From contig NW_027488366.1 in assembly GCF_051014445.1 (NCBI RefSeq), positions 23,206,001 to 23,270,000 of the forward strand: a stretch of DNA of 64,000 nt. The letters are read 5' to 3'. A program made the translations under genes and the position numbers. Below are positions 24,590-39,200 of the stretch, in pieces; within the stretch, counting starts at the first letter, position 1; each line of letters starts with the position of its first letter. This stretch comes from Colletes latitarsis. Lineage: Eukaryota; Arthropoda; Insecta; Hymenoptera; Colletidae. The notes below the pieces were generated by a model, which had not been told where the DNA came from, ran no database searches, and saw nothing but the letters and a program-made list of their open reading frames with translations.

Positions 24590-25821
24590 TTCAACCTGGT
24601 TTCCATCAATATTTTAGAGGACAACGCATGTTAGGTCTAGGTTAGGCCTGGGATTTTCACTCATCAGACTCATACTTTCACATTCTTCACATACATGTTG
24701 AACGGATCCTGGATTTTTTCTGGTTTGGTTCACGAAGTAATGTGGTACCACACTGGAACATTCAATTAAACCTGGTCTTGATAAATAATTTAGAGGATAA
24801 CGCATGTTAGGTTTGGGTTAGGTCTAGGATTTGCCCTTATCAGGCTCATACTTTCGCATATTTCTCATACTTCATGGCTAGATCCTGGGCTGTTTCTGGA
24901 TTGTATCACGTAGTAATGTGGTACCACGCTGAAACAGTCAATTAAACCTGGTTTCGTTCAATATTTTAGAGGATAACGCAAGTTAGGTCTGGGATAGGTC
25001 TGGGATTTGCCCTCATCAGGCTCATACTTTCGCGTTTTTCACATACTTGTTGAACAGATCCTGGGTTTTTTCCGGTTTGGGTCACGTAGTAGTGTGGTAC
25101 CACACTGAAACAGTCGATTAAACCTGGTTTCGATCAATATTTTTGGGGATAACGCATGTTAGGTCTAGGTTAGGCCGGGGATTTTCACTCATCAGACCCA
25201 TACTTTCGCATTCTTCACATACTTGTTGAACGGATCGTGGGTTTTTTCTGGTTTGGATCACGTAGTTATTGCGGGACCACACTGAAGCAATCAATGAAAC
25301 CTGGTCATGATAACTATTTTAGAGGATAACGCATGTTAGGTTTGGGTTAGGTCTAGGATTTGCCCTCATCAGGCTCATACTTTCGCATATTTCTCATACT
25401 TCATGGCTAGATCCTGGGCTGTTTCTGGATTGTATCACGTAGTAATGTGGTACCACGCTGAAACAGTCAATTAAACCTGGTTTCGTTCAATATTTTAGAG
25501 GATAACGCAAGTTAGGTCTGGGATAGGTCTGGGATTTGCCCTCATCAGGCTCATACTTTCGCGTTTTTCACATACTTGTTGAACTGATCCTGGGTTTTTT
25601 CTGGTTTGGATCACGTAGCAATGTGGTACCACACTGAAACAGTCGATTAAACCTGGTTTCGATCAATATTTTAGAGGATAACGCAAGTTTGGTCTGGGAT
25701 AGGTCTGGGTTTTGCCCTCATCAGGCTCATACTTTCGCGTTTTTCACATACTTGTTGAACAGATCCTGGGTTTTTTCTGGTTTGGATCACGTAGTAATGT
25801 GGGACCACACTGAAACAGTCC
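24590..25821. repeat. Partial third copy of the 24-monomer HOR
   Basis: It matches 20362-21593 at offset 4228 bp, with small differences such as aggccgg here versus agaccgg and gttcaatattttag versus gttgaatattttag. After 25821 one extra monomer (class A with gttttttatggtttgg) is present. The match resumes at 26005 (ctagtcttgataaat), offset 4404 from 21601, so this copy is one monomer longer. Confidence 0.7.
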
Positions 25822-28489
25822 ATTAAACCTGGTTTGGATCAATATTTTAGAGGATAACGCATGTTAGGTCTAGGTTAGGTCTGGGATTTTCACTCATCAG
25901 ACTCATACTTTCGCATTCTTCACATACTTGTTGAACAGATCCTGGGTTTTTTATGGTTTGGTTCACGTAGTAATGTGGTACCACACTGAAACATTCAATT
26001 AAACCTAGTCTTGATAAATATTTTAGAGGATAACGCATGTTAGGCCTGGGTTACGACTAGGATTTGCCCCCATCAGGCTCATACTTTCGCATATTTCTCA
26101 TACTTCATGGCTGGATCCTGGGCTATTTCTGGTTTGGATCACGTAGTAATGTGGTACCACACTGAAACAGTCAATTAAACCTGGTTTTGATCAATATTTT
26201 AGAGAATAATTCATGTCAGGTCTAGGTTAGGTCTGGGATTTGCTATCATCAGGCTCATTCTTTCGCATATTTCTCATACTTGATGGCTAGATCCTGGGCT
26301 TTTTCCGGTTTGCATCACGTAGTAATGAAGTACAACACTGAAACAGTCAACTCAACCTGGTTTCGATCGATATTTTAGAGGATAACGCATGTTAGGTCTA
26401 GGTTAGCCCTGGGATTTTCACTCATCAGACTCATACTTTCGCATTCTTCACATACTTGTTGAACGGATCCTGGGTTTTTTCTGGTTTGGTTCATGTAGTA
26501 ATGTGGTACCACACTGGAAGATTCAATTAAACCTGGTCTTGATAAATATTTTAGAGGATAACGCATGTTAGGTTTGGGTTAGGTCTAGGATTTGCCCTTA
26601 TCAGGCTCATACTTTCGCATATTTCTCATACTTCATGGCTAGATCCAGGGCTGTTTCTGGATTGTATCACGTAGTAATGTGGTACCACGCTGAAACAGTC
26701 AATTAAACCTGGTTTCGTTCAATATTTTAGAGGATAACGCAAGTTAGGTCTGGGATAGGTCTGGGATTTGCCCTCATCAGACTCATACTTTCGCACACTT
26801 CACACACTCGTTGAACAGATCCTGGGTTTTTTATGGTTTGGTTCACGTAGTAATGTGGTACCACACTGAAACATTCAATTAAACCTAGTCTTGATAAATA
26901 TTTTAGAGGATAACGCATGTTAGGTCTGCGTTAGGTCTAGGATTTGCCCTCGTCAGGCTCATACTTTCGCATATTTCTCATATTTCATGGCTAGATCCTG
27001 GGCTATTTCTGGTTTGGATCACGTAGTAGTGTGGTACCACACTGAAACAGTCCATTAAACCTTGTTTGGATCAATATTTCAGAGGATAACGCATGTCAGG
27101 TCTGGGATAGGTCTGGGATTTGCCCTCATCAGACTCATACTTTCGCACACTTCACATACTCGTTGAACAGATCCTGGGTTATTTTCTGGTTTGGATCACA
27201 TAGTAATGTGGTACCACACTGAAACAGTCGATTAAACCAGGATTCGATCAATATTTTTGAGGATAACGCATGTTAGGTCTAGGTTAGGCCTGGGATTTTC
27301 ACTCATCAGACTCATACTTTCGTATTCTTCACATACTTGTTGAACGGATCCTGGGTTTTTTCTGGTTTGGATTACGTAGTAATGAGGGACCACACTGAAA
27401 CAATCAAATAAACCTGGTCTTGATAAATATTTTAGAGGATAAAGCATGTTAGGTCTGCGTTAGGTCTAGGATTTGCCCTCGTCAGGCACATACTTTCGCA
27501 TATTTCTCATATTTCATGGCTAGATCCTGGGCTATTTCTGGATTGGATCACGTAGTAATGTGATACCACACTGAAACAGTCGATTAAACCAGGTTTCGAT
27601 CAATATTTTTGAGGATAACGCAACTTCGGTCTGGGATAGGTCTGGGATTTGCCCTCGTCAGGCTCATACTTTCGCATATTTCTCATACTTCATGGCTGGA
27701 TCCTGACCTTTTTCCGGATTGCATCACGTAGTAATGAAGTACAACACTGAAACAGTCAATTCATCCTGGTTTCCATCAATATTTTAGAGGACAACGCATG
27801 TTAGGTCTAGGTTAGGCCTGGGATTTTCACTCATCAGACTCATACTTTCACATTCTTCACATACATGTTGAACGGATCCTGGATTTTTTCTGGTTTGGTT
27901 CACGAAGTAATGTGGTACCACACTGGAACATTCAATTAAACCTGGTCTTGATAAATAATTTAGAGGATAACGCATGTTAGGTTTGGGTTAGGTCTAGGAT
28001 TTGCCCTTATGAGGCTCATACTTTCGCATATTTCTCATACTTCATGGCTAGATCCTGGGCTGTTTCTGGATTGTATCACGTAGTAATGTGGTACCACGCT
28101 GAAACAGTCAATTAAACCTGGTTTCGTTCAATATTTTAGAGGATAACGCAAGTTAGGTCTGGGATAGGTCTGGGATTTGCCCTCATCAGGCTCATACTTT
28201 CGCGTTTTTCACATACTTGTTGAACAGATCCTGGGTTTTTTCCGGTTTGGGTCACGTAGTAGTGTGGTACCACACTGAAACAATCAAATAAACCTGGTCT
28301 TGATAAATATTTTAGAGGATAAAGCATGTTAGGTCTGCGTTAGGTCTAGGATTTGCCCTCGTCAGGCTCATACTTTCGCATATTTCTCATCTTTCATGGC
28401 TAGATCCTGGGCTATTTCTGGATTGGATCACGTAGTAATGTGGTACCACACTGAAACAGTCGATTAAACCAGGTTTCGATCAATATTTT

Positions 28490-30060
28490 TGAGGATAACG
28501 CATGTTAGGTCTAGGTTAGGCCGGGGATTTTCACTCATCAGACCCATACTTTCGCATTCTTCACATACTTGTTGAACGGATCGTGGGTTTTTTCTGGTTT
28601 GGATCACGTAGTTATTGCGGGACCACACTGAAGCAATCAATGAAACCTGGTCATGATAACTATTTTAGAGGATAACGCATGTTAGGTTTGGGTTAGGTCT
28701 AGGATTTGCCCACATCAGGCTCATACTTTCGCATATTTCTCATACTTCATGGCTAGATCCTGGGCTGCTTCTGGATTGTATCACGTAGTAATGAAGTACA
28801 ACACTGAAACAGTCAATTAAACCTGGTTTCCATCAATATCTTAGAGGACAACGCAAGTTAGGTCTGGGATAGGTCTGGGATTTGCCCTCATCAGACTCAT
28901 ACTTTCGCACACTTCACATACTCGTTGAACAGATCCTGGGTTATTTTCTGGTTTGGATCACATAGTAATGTGGTACCACACTGAAACAGTCGATTAAACC
29001 AGGATTCGATCAATATTTTAGAGGACAACGCATGTTAGGTCTAGGTTAGGCCTGGGATTTTCACTCATCAGACTCATACTTTCACATTCTTCACATACAT
29101 GTTGAACGGATCCTGGATTTTTTCTGGTTTGGTTCACGAAGTAATGTGGTACCACACTGGAACATTCAATTAAACCTGGTCTTGATAAATAATTTAGAGG
29201 ATAACGCATGTTAGGTTTGGGTTAGGTCTAGGATTTGCCCTTATGAGGCTCATATTTTCGCAGATTTCTCATACTTCATGGCTAGATCCTGGGCTGTTTC
29301 TGGATTGTATCACGTAGTAATGTGGTACCACGCTGAAACAGTCAATTAAACCTGGTTTCGTTCAATATTTTAGAGGATAAAGCAAGTTAGGTCTGGGATA
29401 GGTCTGGGATTTGCCCTCATCAGGCTCATACTTTCGCGTTTTTCACATACTTGTTGAACAGATCCTGGGTTTTTTCCGGTTTGGGTCACGTAGTAGTGTG
29501 GTACCACACTGAAACAGTCGATTAAACCTGGTTTCGATCAATATTTTTGAGGATAACGCATGTTAGGTCTAGGTTAGGCCGGGGATTCTCACTCATCAGA
29601 CCCATACTTTCGCATTCTTCACATACTTGTTGAACGGATCGTGGGTTTTTTCTGGTTTGGATCACGTAGTTATTGCGGGACCACACTGAAGCAATCAATG
29701 AAACCTGGTCATGATAACTATTTTAGAGGATAACGCATGTTAGGTTTGGGTTAGGTCTAGGATTTGCCCACATCAGGCTCATACTTTCGCATATTTCTCA
29801 TACTTCATGGCTAGATCCTGGGCTGCTTCTGGATTGTATCACGTAGTAATGAAGTACAACACTGAAACAGTCAATTAAACCTGGTTTCCATCAATATCTT
29901 AGAGGACAACGCAAGTTAGGTCTGGGATAGGTCTGGGATTTGCCCTCATCAGACTCATACTTTCGCACACTTCACATACTCGTTGAACAGATCCTGGGTT
30001 ATTCTCTGGTTGGGATCACATAGTAATGTGGTACCACACTGAAACAGTCGATTAAACCAG
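28490..30060. repeat. Six-monomer-offset duplication inside the 12-kb HOR
   Basis: Positions 28490-29010 match 29548-30060 at offset 1058 bp (six monomers). The markers are aggccgggg, atcagacccatac, attgcgggaccac, cactgaagcaatcaatg and gggctgcttctgg. The same structure is present in copy 2 near 40.5-42.0 kb, so this duplication predates the 12-kb duplication. Confidence 0.75.
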
Positions 30061-32340
30061 GATTCGATCAATATTTTTGAGGATAACGCATGTTAGGTCT
30101 AGGTTAGGCCTGGGATTTTCACCCATCAGACTCATACTTTCGTATTCTTCACATACTTGTTGAACGGATCCTGGGTTTTTGCTGGTTTGGATTACGTAGT
30201 AATGAGGGACCACACTGAAACAATCAAATAAACCTGGTCTTGATAAATATTTTAGAGGATAAAGCATGTTAGGTCTGCGTTAGGTTTAGGATTTGCCCTC
30301 GTCAGGCTCATACTTACGCATATTTCTCATCTTTCATGGCTAGATCCTGGGCTATTTCTGGATTGGATCACGTAGTAATGTGGTACCACACTGAAACAGT
30401 CGATTAAACCAGGTTTCGATCAATATTTTTGAGGATAACGCAACTTCGGTCTGGGATGGGTCTGGGATTTGCCCTCGTCAGGCTCATACTTCCGCATATT
30501 TCTCATACTTCATGGCTGGATCCTGACCTTTTTCCGGATTGCATCACGTAGTAATGAAGTACAACACTGAAACAGTCAATTCAACCTGGTTTCCATCAAT
30601 ATTTTAGAGGACAACGCATGTTAGGTCTAGGTTAGGCCTGGGATTTTCACTCATCAGACTCATACTTTCACATTCTTCACATACATGTTGAACGGATCCT
30701 GGATTTTTTCTGGTTTGGTTCACGAAGTAATGTGGTACCACACTGGAACATTCAATTAAACCTGGTCTTGATAAATAATTTAAAGGATAACGCATGTTAG
30801 GTTTGGGTTAGGTCTAGGATTTGCCCTTATCAGGCTCATACTTTCGCATATTTCTCATACTTCATGGCTAGATCCTGGGCTGTTTCTGGATTGTATCACG
30901 TAGTAATGTGGTACCACGCTGAAACAGTCAATTAAACCTGGTTTCGTTCAATATTTTAGAGGATAACGCAAGTTAGGTCTGGGATAGGTCTGGGATTTGC
31001 CCTCATCAGGCTCATACTTTCGCGTTTTTCACATACTTGTTGAACAGATCCTGGGTTATTTTCTGGTTTGGATCACATAGCAATGTGGTACCACACTGAA
31101 ACAGCAGATAAAACCAGGTTTCGATCAATATTTTTGAGGATAACGCGTGTTAGGTCTAGGTTAGGCCTGGGATTTTCACTCATCAGACTCATACTTTCGC
31201 ATTCTTCACATACTTGTTGAACGGATCCTGGGTTTTTTCTGGTTTGGATCACGTAGTAATGTGGGACCACACTGAAACAGTCAATTAAACCTGGATTCGA
31301 TCAATATTTTAGAGAATAATTCATGTTTGGTCTAGGTTAGGCCTGGGATTTTCACTCATCAGACTCATACTTTCGCATTCTTCACATACTTGTTGACCGG
31401 ATCCTGGGTTTTTTCCGGTTTGGGTCAAGTAGTAGTGTGGTACCACACTGAAACAGTCAATTCAACCTGGTATCGATCAATATTTTAGAGGACAACGCCT
31501 GTTAGGTTTAGGTTAGTCCTGGGATTTGCCCTCATCAGGGTCATACTTTCGCAGTTTTAACATACATGTTGACGTGAACGAGGGTTTTTTCTGCTTTGGA
31601 TCAGGTAGTAAAGTGGTACCACACTGAAACAGTCCATTAAACCTGGTTTGGATCCACATTTTAGAGGATAACGCATGTTAGGTCTAGGTTAGCCCTGGGA
31701 TCTTCACTCATCAGACTCATACATTCGCAATCTTCACATACTTGTTGAACGGATCCTGGGTTTTTTCTGGTTTGGTTCACGTAGTAATGTGGTACCACAC
31801 TGGAACATTCAATTAAACCTGGTCTTGATAAATATTTTAGAGGATAACGCATGTTAGGTTTGGGTTAGGTCTAGGATTTGCCCTCATCAGGCTCATACTT
31901 TCGCATATTTCTCATACTTCATGGCTAGATCCTGGGCAGTTTCTGGATTGTACCACCTAGTAATGTGGTACCACGCTGAAACAGTCAATTAAACCTGGTT
32001 TCGTTCAATATTTTAGAGGATAACGCAAGTTAGGTCTGGGATTGGCCTGGGATTTGCCCTCATCAGGCTCATTCTTTCGCATATTTCTCATACTTGATGG
32101 CTAGATCCTGAGCTATTTCTGGATTGGATCACGTGGTAATGTGGTACCACACTGAAACAGTCAATTAAACCTGGTTTCCATCAATATCTTAGAGGACAAC
32201 GCAAGTTAGGTCTGGGATAGGTCTGGGATTTGCCCTCATCAGGGTCATACTTTCGCAGTTTCAACATGCATGTTGACCTCATCGAGGGTTTTTTCTCCTT
32301 TGGATCACGTAGTAAAGTGGTACCACAACTAAAACAGTCA

Positions 32341-35300
32341 ATTAAACCTGGTTTCGATCATTATTTTAGAGGATAACGCAAGTTAGGTCTGGGATAGGTC
32401 TGGGATTAGCCCTCATCAGACTCATACTTTCGCATTCTTCACATACTTGTTGAACGGATCCTGGGCTTTTTCCGGTTTGGGTCAAGTAGTAGTGTAGTAC
32501 CACACTGAAACAGTCGATTAAACCTGGTTTCGATCAATATTTTTGAGGATAACGCATGTTAGGTCTAGGTTAGGCCGGGGATTTTCACTCAGCAGACTCA
32601 TACTTTCGCATTCTTCACATACTTGTTGAACGGATCCTGGGTTTTTTCTGGTTTGGATCACGTAGTAATGTGGTACCACACTGAAACAGTCGATTAAACC
32701 TCGTTTCGATCAATATTTTAGAGGATAACGCAAGTTTGGTCTGGGATAGGTCTGGGATTTGCCCTCATCAGGCTCATACTTTCGCGTTTTTCACATACTC
32801 GTTGACAAGATCCTGGCTTTTTTCTGGTTTGGATCACGTAGTAATGTGGTACCACACTGAAACAGTCGATTAAACCTGGTTTCGATTAATATTTTTGAGG
32901 ATAACGCATGTTAGGTCTGGGATAGGTCTGGGATTTGCCCTCATCAGGCTCATACTTTCGCAGTTTTAACATGCATTTTGACCTGATCGAGGGTTTTTTC
33001 TGCTTTGGATCACGTAGTAAAGTGGTACCACACTAAAACATTCAATTAAACCTGGTTTCGATCAATATTTTAGAGGATAACGCAAGTTAGGTCTGGGATA
33101 GGCCTGGGATTTGCCCTCATCAGACTCATACTTTCGCATACATCACATACTTGTTGAACAGATCCTGGGTTTTTTCTGGTTTGGATCACGTAGTAATGTG
33201 GTACCACACTGAAACAGTCGATTAAACCTCGTTTCGATCAATATTTTAGAGGATAACGCAAGTTTGGTCTGGGATAGGTCTGGGATTTGCCCTCATCAGG
33301 CTCATACTTTCGCGTTTTTCACATACTCGTTGACAAGATCCTGGCTTTTTTCTGGTTTGGATCACGTAGTAATGTGGTACCACACTGAAACAGTCGATTA
33401 AACCTGGTTTCGATTAATATTTTTGAGGATAACGCATGTTAGGCCTGGGATAGGTCTGGGATTTGCCCTCATCAGGCTCATACTTTCGCAGTTTTAACAT
33501 GCATGTTGACCTGATCGAGGGTTTTTTCTGGTTTGTATCACGTAGTAATGTGGTACCATACTGAAACAGTCGATTAAACCTGGTTTCGATCAATATTTTT
33601 CAGGATAACGCATGTTAGGTCCAGGTTAGGCCGAGGATTTTCACTCATCAGACTCATACTTTCGTATTCTTCACATACTTGTTGAACGGATCCTGGGTTT
33701 TTAGTGGTTTGGATCACGTAGTAATGTGGTACCACACTGAAACAGTCAATTAAACCTGGTTTCGATCAATACTTTAGAGAATAATTCATGTTAGGTCTAG
33801 GTTAGGTCTGGGATTTGCTCTCATCAGGCTCATTCTTTCGCATATTTCTCATGCTTGATGTCTAGATCCTGGGCTTTTTCTGGATTGTATCACGTAGTAA
33901 TGTGGTACCACACTGAAACAGTCAATTAAACCTGGTTTGGATCAATATTTTAGAGAATAATTCATGTTAGGTCTGGGTTAGGTCTGGGATTTGCTCTCAT
34001 CAGGCTCATACTTTCGCATATTTCTCTTACTTGATGGCTAGATCCTGGGTTTTTTCTGGATTGCATCACGTAGTAATGAAGTACATGACTGAAACAGTCA
34101 ATTAAACCTGGTTTCGATAAATATTTTAGACAATAATTCATGTTAGGTCTAGGTTAGGCCTGGGATTTGCCCTCATCAGGGTCATACTTTCGCAGTTCTA
34201 ACATACATGTTGACCTGATCGAGGGTTTTTTCTGCTTTGGAACACGTAGTAAAGTGGTACCACACTAAAACAGTCCACTAAACCTGGTTTGGATCAATAT
34301 TTTAGAGGATAATGCATGTTAGGGCTAGGTTAGCCCTGCGATTTTCACTCATCAGACTCATTCTTTCGCATTCTTCACATACCTGTTGAACGGATCCTGG
34401 GTTTTTTCTGGTTTGGATCACGTAGTAATGTAGGACCACACTGAAGCAATCAATTAAACCTGGTTTGGATCAATATTTTAGAGAATAATTCATGTTAGGT
34501 CTGGGTTAGGTCTGGGATTTGCTCTCATCAGGCTCATACTTTCGCATATTTCTCTTACTTGATGGCTAGATCCTGGGTTTTTTCTGGATTGCATCACGTA
34601 GTAATGAAGTACATGACTGAAACAGTCCATTAAACCTGGTTTCGATAAATATTTTAGACAATAATTCATGTTAGGTCTAGGTTAGGCCTGGGATGTGCCC
34701 TCATCAGGGTCATACTTTCGCAGTTCTAACATACATGTTGACCTGATCGAGGGTTTTTCTGCTTTGGAACACGTAGTAAAGTGGTACCACACTAAAACAG
34801 TCCACTAAACCTGGTTTGGATCAATATTTTAGAGGATAATGCATGTTAGGGCTAGGTTAGCCCTGGGATTTTCACTCATCAGACTCATTCTTTCGCATTC
34901 TTCACATACCTGTTGAACGGATCCTGGGTTTTTTCTGGTTTGGATCACGTAGTAATGTGGGACCACACTGAAGCAATCAATTAAACCTGGTCTTGATAAA
35001 TATTTTAGAGGATAACGCATGTTAGGTCTGGGTTAGGTCTAGGATTTGCTCTCGTCAGGCTCATACTTTCGCATATTTCTCATACTTCATGGCTAGATCC
35101 TGGGCTATTTCTGGATTGGATCACGTAGTAATGTGGTACCACACTGAAACAGTCAATTAAACCTGGTTTCGATCAATATTTTAGAGGACAATGCAAGTTA
35201 GGTCTGGGATAGGTCTGGGATTTGCCCACATCAGGGTCATACCTTCGCATTTTTCACATACTTGTTGAACAGATCCTGGGTTTTTTCTGGTTTGGATCGC

Positions 35301-36240
35301 GCAGTAATGTGGTACCACACTGAAACAGCCCACTAAACCTGGGATCGATCAATATTTTAGAGGATAACGAAAGTTATGTCTAGGTTAGGCCTGGGATTTG
35401 CTCTCCAAGACTCATGCTTTCGCATTTTTCACATACTTGTTGAACAGATCCTGGGTTTTTTCTGGTATGGATCACGCAGTAATGTGGTACCACCCTGAAA
35501 CATTCAGTTAAACCTGGTCTTGATAAATATTTTTGAGGATAACGCATGTTAGGTCTGGGTTAGGTCTAGGATTTGCCCTCATCAGGCTCATACTTTCGCA
35601 CATTTCTTATACTTCATGGATAGATCCTGGGCTATTTTCTGGTTTGGATCACATAGTAATGTGGTACCACACTGAAACAGTCGATTAAACCAGGTTTCGA
35701 TCAATATTCTTGAGGATAACGCATGTTAGGTCTAGGTAAGGCCTGGGATTTTCACTCATCAGACTCATTCTTTCGCATTCTTCACATACCTGTTGAACGG
35801 ATCCTGGGTTTTTTCTGGTTTGGATCACGTAGTAATGTGGGACCACACTGAAACAATCAATTAAACCTGGTCTTGGTAAATATATTAGAGGATAACGCAT
35901 GTTAGGTCTGGGTTAGGTCTAGGATTTGCTCTCGTCAGGCTCATACTTTCGCATATTTCTCATACTCGATGGCTAGATCCTAGGCTTTTTCAGGATTGCA
36001 TCACGTAGTAATGAAGTACAACACTGAAGCAGTCAATTAAACCTGGTTTCCATCAATATCTTAGGGGCCAACGCAAGTTAGGTCTGGGATAGGTCTGGGA
36101 TTTGCCCTCATCAGACTCATACGTTCGCGTTTTTCACATACTTGTTGAACGGATCCTGGGTTTTTTCTGGTTTAGGTCACGTAGTAATGTGGTACCATAC
36201 TGAAACAGTCGATTAAACCTGGTCTTGATAAATATTTTAG
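32341..36240. repeat. ~12-kb HOR copy 1, right part
   Basis: It is collinear with about 44510-48570 but with stepped offsets. The offset is 12150 from 32341 to about 33150, 12856 from 33225 to about 34440, and 12329 from about 34450 to 36240. The steps equal whole monomers: +1 relative to the left part, then +4, then -3. The shared irregular junction ctctccaagactcatgc (35401 and 47731) confirms common descent. Confidence 0.8.
33933..34988. repeat. Three-monomer tandem duplication, private to copy 1
   Basis: Positions 33933-34460 repeat at offset 528 bp. Shared rare features are ttctcttacttgatgg, agtacatgactgaaac, ttagacaataattcatg and cgcagttctaacatac. The corresponding place in copy 2 (46.77-47.3 kb) has one instance only, so the duplication arose after, or was lost after, the 12-kb event. 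Confidence 0.8.
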
Positions 36241-39200
36241 AGGATAAAGCATGTTAGGTCTGCGTTAGGTCTAGGATTTGCCCTCGTCAGGCTCATACTT
36301 TCGCATATTTCTCATATTTCATGGCTAGATCCTGGGCTATTTCTGGATTGGATCACGTAGTAATGTGGTACCACACTGAAACAGTCGATTAAACCAGGTT
36401 TCGATCAATATTTTTGAGGATAACGCAACTTCGGTCTGGGATAGGTCTGGGATTTGCCCTCGTCAGGCTCATACTTTCGCATATTTCTCATACTTCATGG
36501 CTGGATCCTGACCTTTTTCCGGATTGCATCACGTAGTAATGAAGTACAACACTGAAACAGTCAATTCAACCTGGTTTCCATCAATATTTTAGAGGACAAC
36601 GCATGTTAGGTCTAGGTTAGGCCTGGGATTTTCACTCATCAGACTCATACTTTCACATTCTTCACATACATGTTGAACGGATCCTGGATTTTTTCTGGTT
36701 TGGTTCACGAAGTAATGTGGTACCACACTGGAACATTCAATTAAACCTGGACTTGATAAATAATTTAGAGGATAACGCATGTTAGGTTTGGGTTAGGTCT
36801 AGGATTTGCCCTTATCAGGCTCATACTTTCGCATATTTCTCATACTTCATGGCTAGATCCTGGGCTGTTTCTGGATTGTATCACGTAGTAATGTGGTACC
36901 ACGCTGAAACAGTCAATTAAACCTGGTTTCGTTCAATATTTTAGAGGATAACGCAAGTTAGGTCTGGGATAGGTCTGGGATTTGCCCTCATCAGGCTCAT
37001 ACTTTCGCGTTTTTCACATACTTGTTGAACAGATCCTGGGTTTTTTCCGGTTTGGGTCACGTAGTAGTGTGGTACCACACTGAAACAGTCGATTAAACCT
37101 GGTTTCGATCAATATTTTTGGGGATAACGCATGTTAGGTCTAGGTTAGGCCGGGGATTTTCACTCATCAGACCCATACTTTCGCATTCTTCACATACTTG
37201 TTGAACGGATCGTGGGTTTTTTCTGGTTTGGATCACGTAGTTATTGCGGGACCACACTGAAGCAATCAATGAAACCTGGTCATGATAACTATTTTAGAGG
37301 ATAACGCATGTTAGGTTTGGGTTAGGTCTAGGATTTGCCCTCATCAGGCTCATACTTTCGCATATTTCTCATACTTCATGGCTAGATCCTGGGCTGTTTC
37401 TGGATTGTATCACGTAGTAATGTGGTACCACGCTGAAACAGTCAATTAAACCTGGTTTCGTTCAATATTTTAGAGGATAACGCAAGTTAGGTCTGGGATA
37501 GGTCTGGGATTTGCCCTCATCAGGCTCATACTTTCGCGTTTTTCACATACTTGTTGAACTGATCCTGGGTTTTTTCTGGTTTGGATCACGTAGCAATGTG
37601 GTACCACACTGAAACAGTCGATTAAACCTGGTTTCGATCAATATTTTAGAGGATAACGCAAGTTTGGTCTGGGATAGGTCTGGGTTTTGCCCTCATCAGG
37701 CTCATACTTTCGCGTTTTTCACATACTTGTTGAACAGATCCTGGGTTTTTTCTGGTTTGGATCACGTAGTAATGTGGGACCACACTGAAACAGTCCATTA
37801 AACCTGGTTTGGATCAATATTTTAGAGGATAACGCATGTTAGGTCTAGGTTAGGTCTGGGATTTTCACTCATCAGACTCATACTTTCGCATTCTTCACAT
37901 ACTTGTTGAACAGATCCTGGGTTTTTTATGGTTTGGTTCACGTAGTAATGTGGTACCACACTGAAACATTCAATTAAACCTAGTCTTGATAAATATTTTA
38001 GAGGATAACGCATGTTAGGCCTGGGTTACGACTAGGATTTGCCCCCATCAGGCTCATACTTTCGCATATTTCTCATACTTCATGGCTGGATCCTGGGCTA
38101 TTTCTGGTTTGGATCACGTAGTAATGTGGTACCACACTGAAACAGTCAATTAAACCTGGTTTTGATCAATATTTTAGAGAATAATTCATGTCAGGTCTAG
38201 GTTAGGTCTGGGATTTGCTATCATCAGGCTCATTCTTTCGCATATTTCTCATACTTGATGGCTAGATCCTGGGCTTTTTCCGGTTTGCATCACGTAGTAA
38301 TGAAGTACAACACTGAAACAGTCAACTCAACCTGGTTTCGATCGATATTTTAGAGGATAACGCATGTTAGGTCTAGGTTAGCCCTGGGATTTTCACTCAT
38401 CAGACTCATACTTTCGCATTCTTCACATACTTGTTGAACGGATCCTGGGTTTTTTCTGGTTTGGTTCATGTAGTAATGTGGTACCACACTGGAACATTCA
38501 ATTAAACCTGGTCTTGATAAATATTTTAGAGGATAACGCATGTTAGGTTTGGGTTAGGTCTAGGATTTGCCCTTATCAGGCTCATACTTTCGCATATTTC
38601 TCATACTTCATGGCTAGATCCAGGGCTGTTTCTGGATTGTATCACGTAGTAATGTGGTACCACGCTGAAACAGTCAATTAAACCTGGTTTCGTTCAATAT
38701 TTTAGAGGATAACGCAAGTTAGGTCTGGGATAGGTCTGGGATTTGCCCTCATCAGACTCATACTTTCGCACACTTCACACACTCGTTGAACAGATCCTGG
38801 GTTTTTTATGGTTTGGTTCACGTAGTAATGTGGTACCACACTGAAACATTCAATTAAACCTAGTCTTGATAAATATTTTAGAGGATAACGCATGTTAGGT
38901 CTGCGTTAGGTCTAGGATTTGCCCTCGTCAGGCTCATACTTTCGCATATTTCTCATATTTCATGGCTAGATCCTGGGCTATTTCTGGTTTGGATCACGTA
39001 GTAGTGTGGTACCACACTGAAACAGTCCATTAAACCTTGTTTGGATCAATATTTCAGAGGATAACGCATGTCAGGTCTGGGATAGGTCTGGGATTTGCCC
39101 TCATCAGACTCATACTTTCGCACACTTCACATACTCGTTGAACAGATCCTGGGTTATTTTCTGGTTTGGATCACATAGTAATGTGGTACCACACTGAAAC

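Larger units (their letters stand above)
24241..32216. repeat. ~12-kb HOR copy 1, left part (offset 11975 bp)
   Basis: It matches 36216-44191 at a constant 11975-bp offset (68 monomers) with no length change over about 8 kb. The few differences seen are mostly single bases: cctggtcttg here versus cctggacttg; ggaagattc versus ggaacattc; gcagatttc versus gcatatttc; ggggattctc versus ggggattttc; gtggtaccac versus gtggaaccac. The match breaks at ctgggataggtc here versus ctgggttaggccgg there. Confidence 0.85.
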
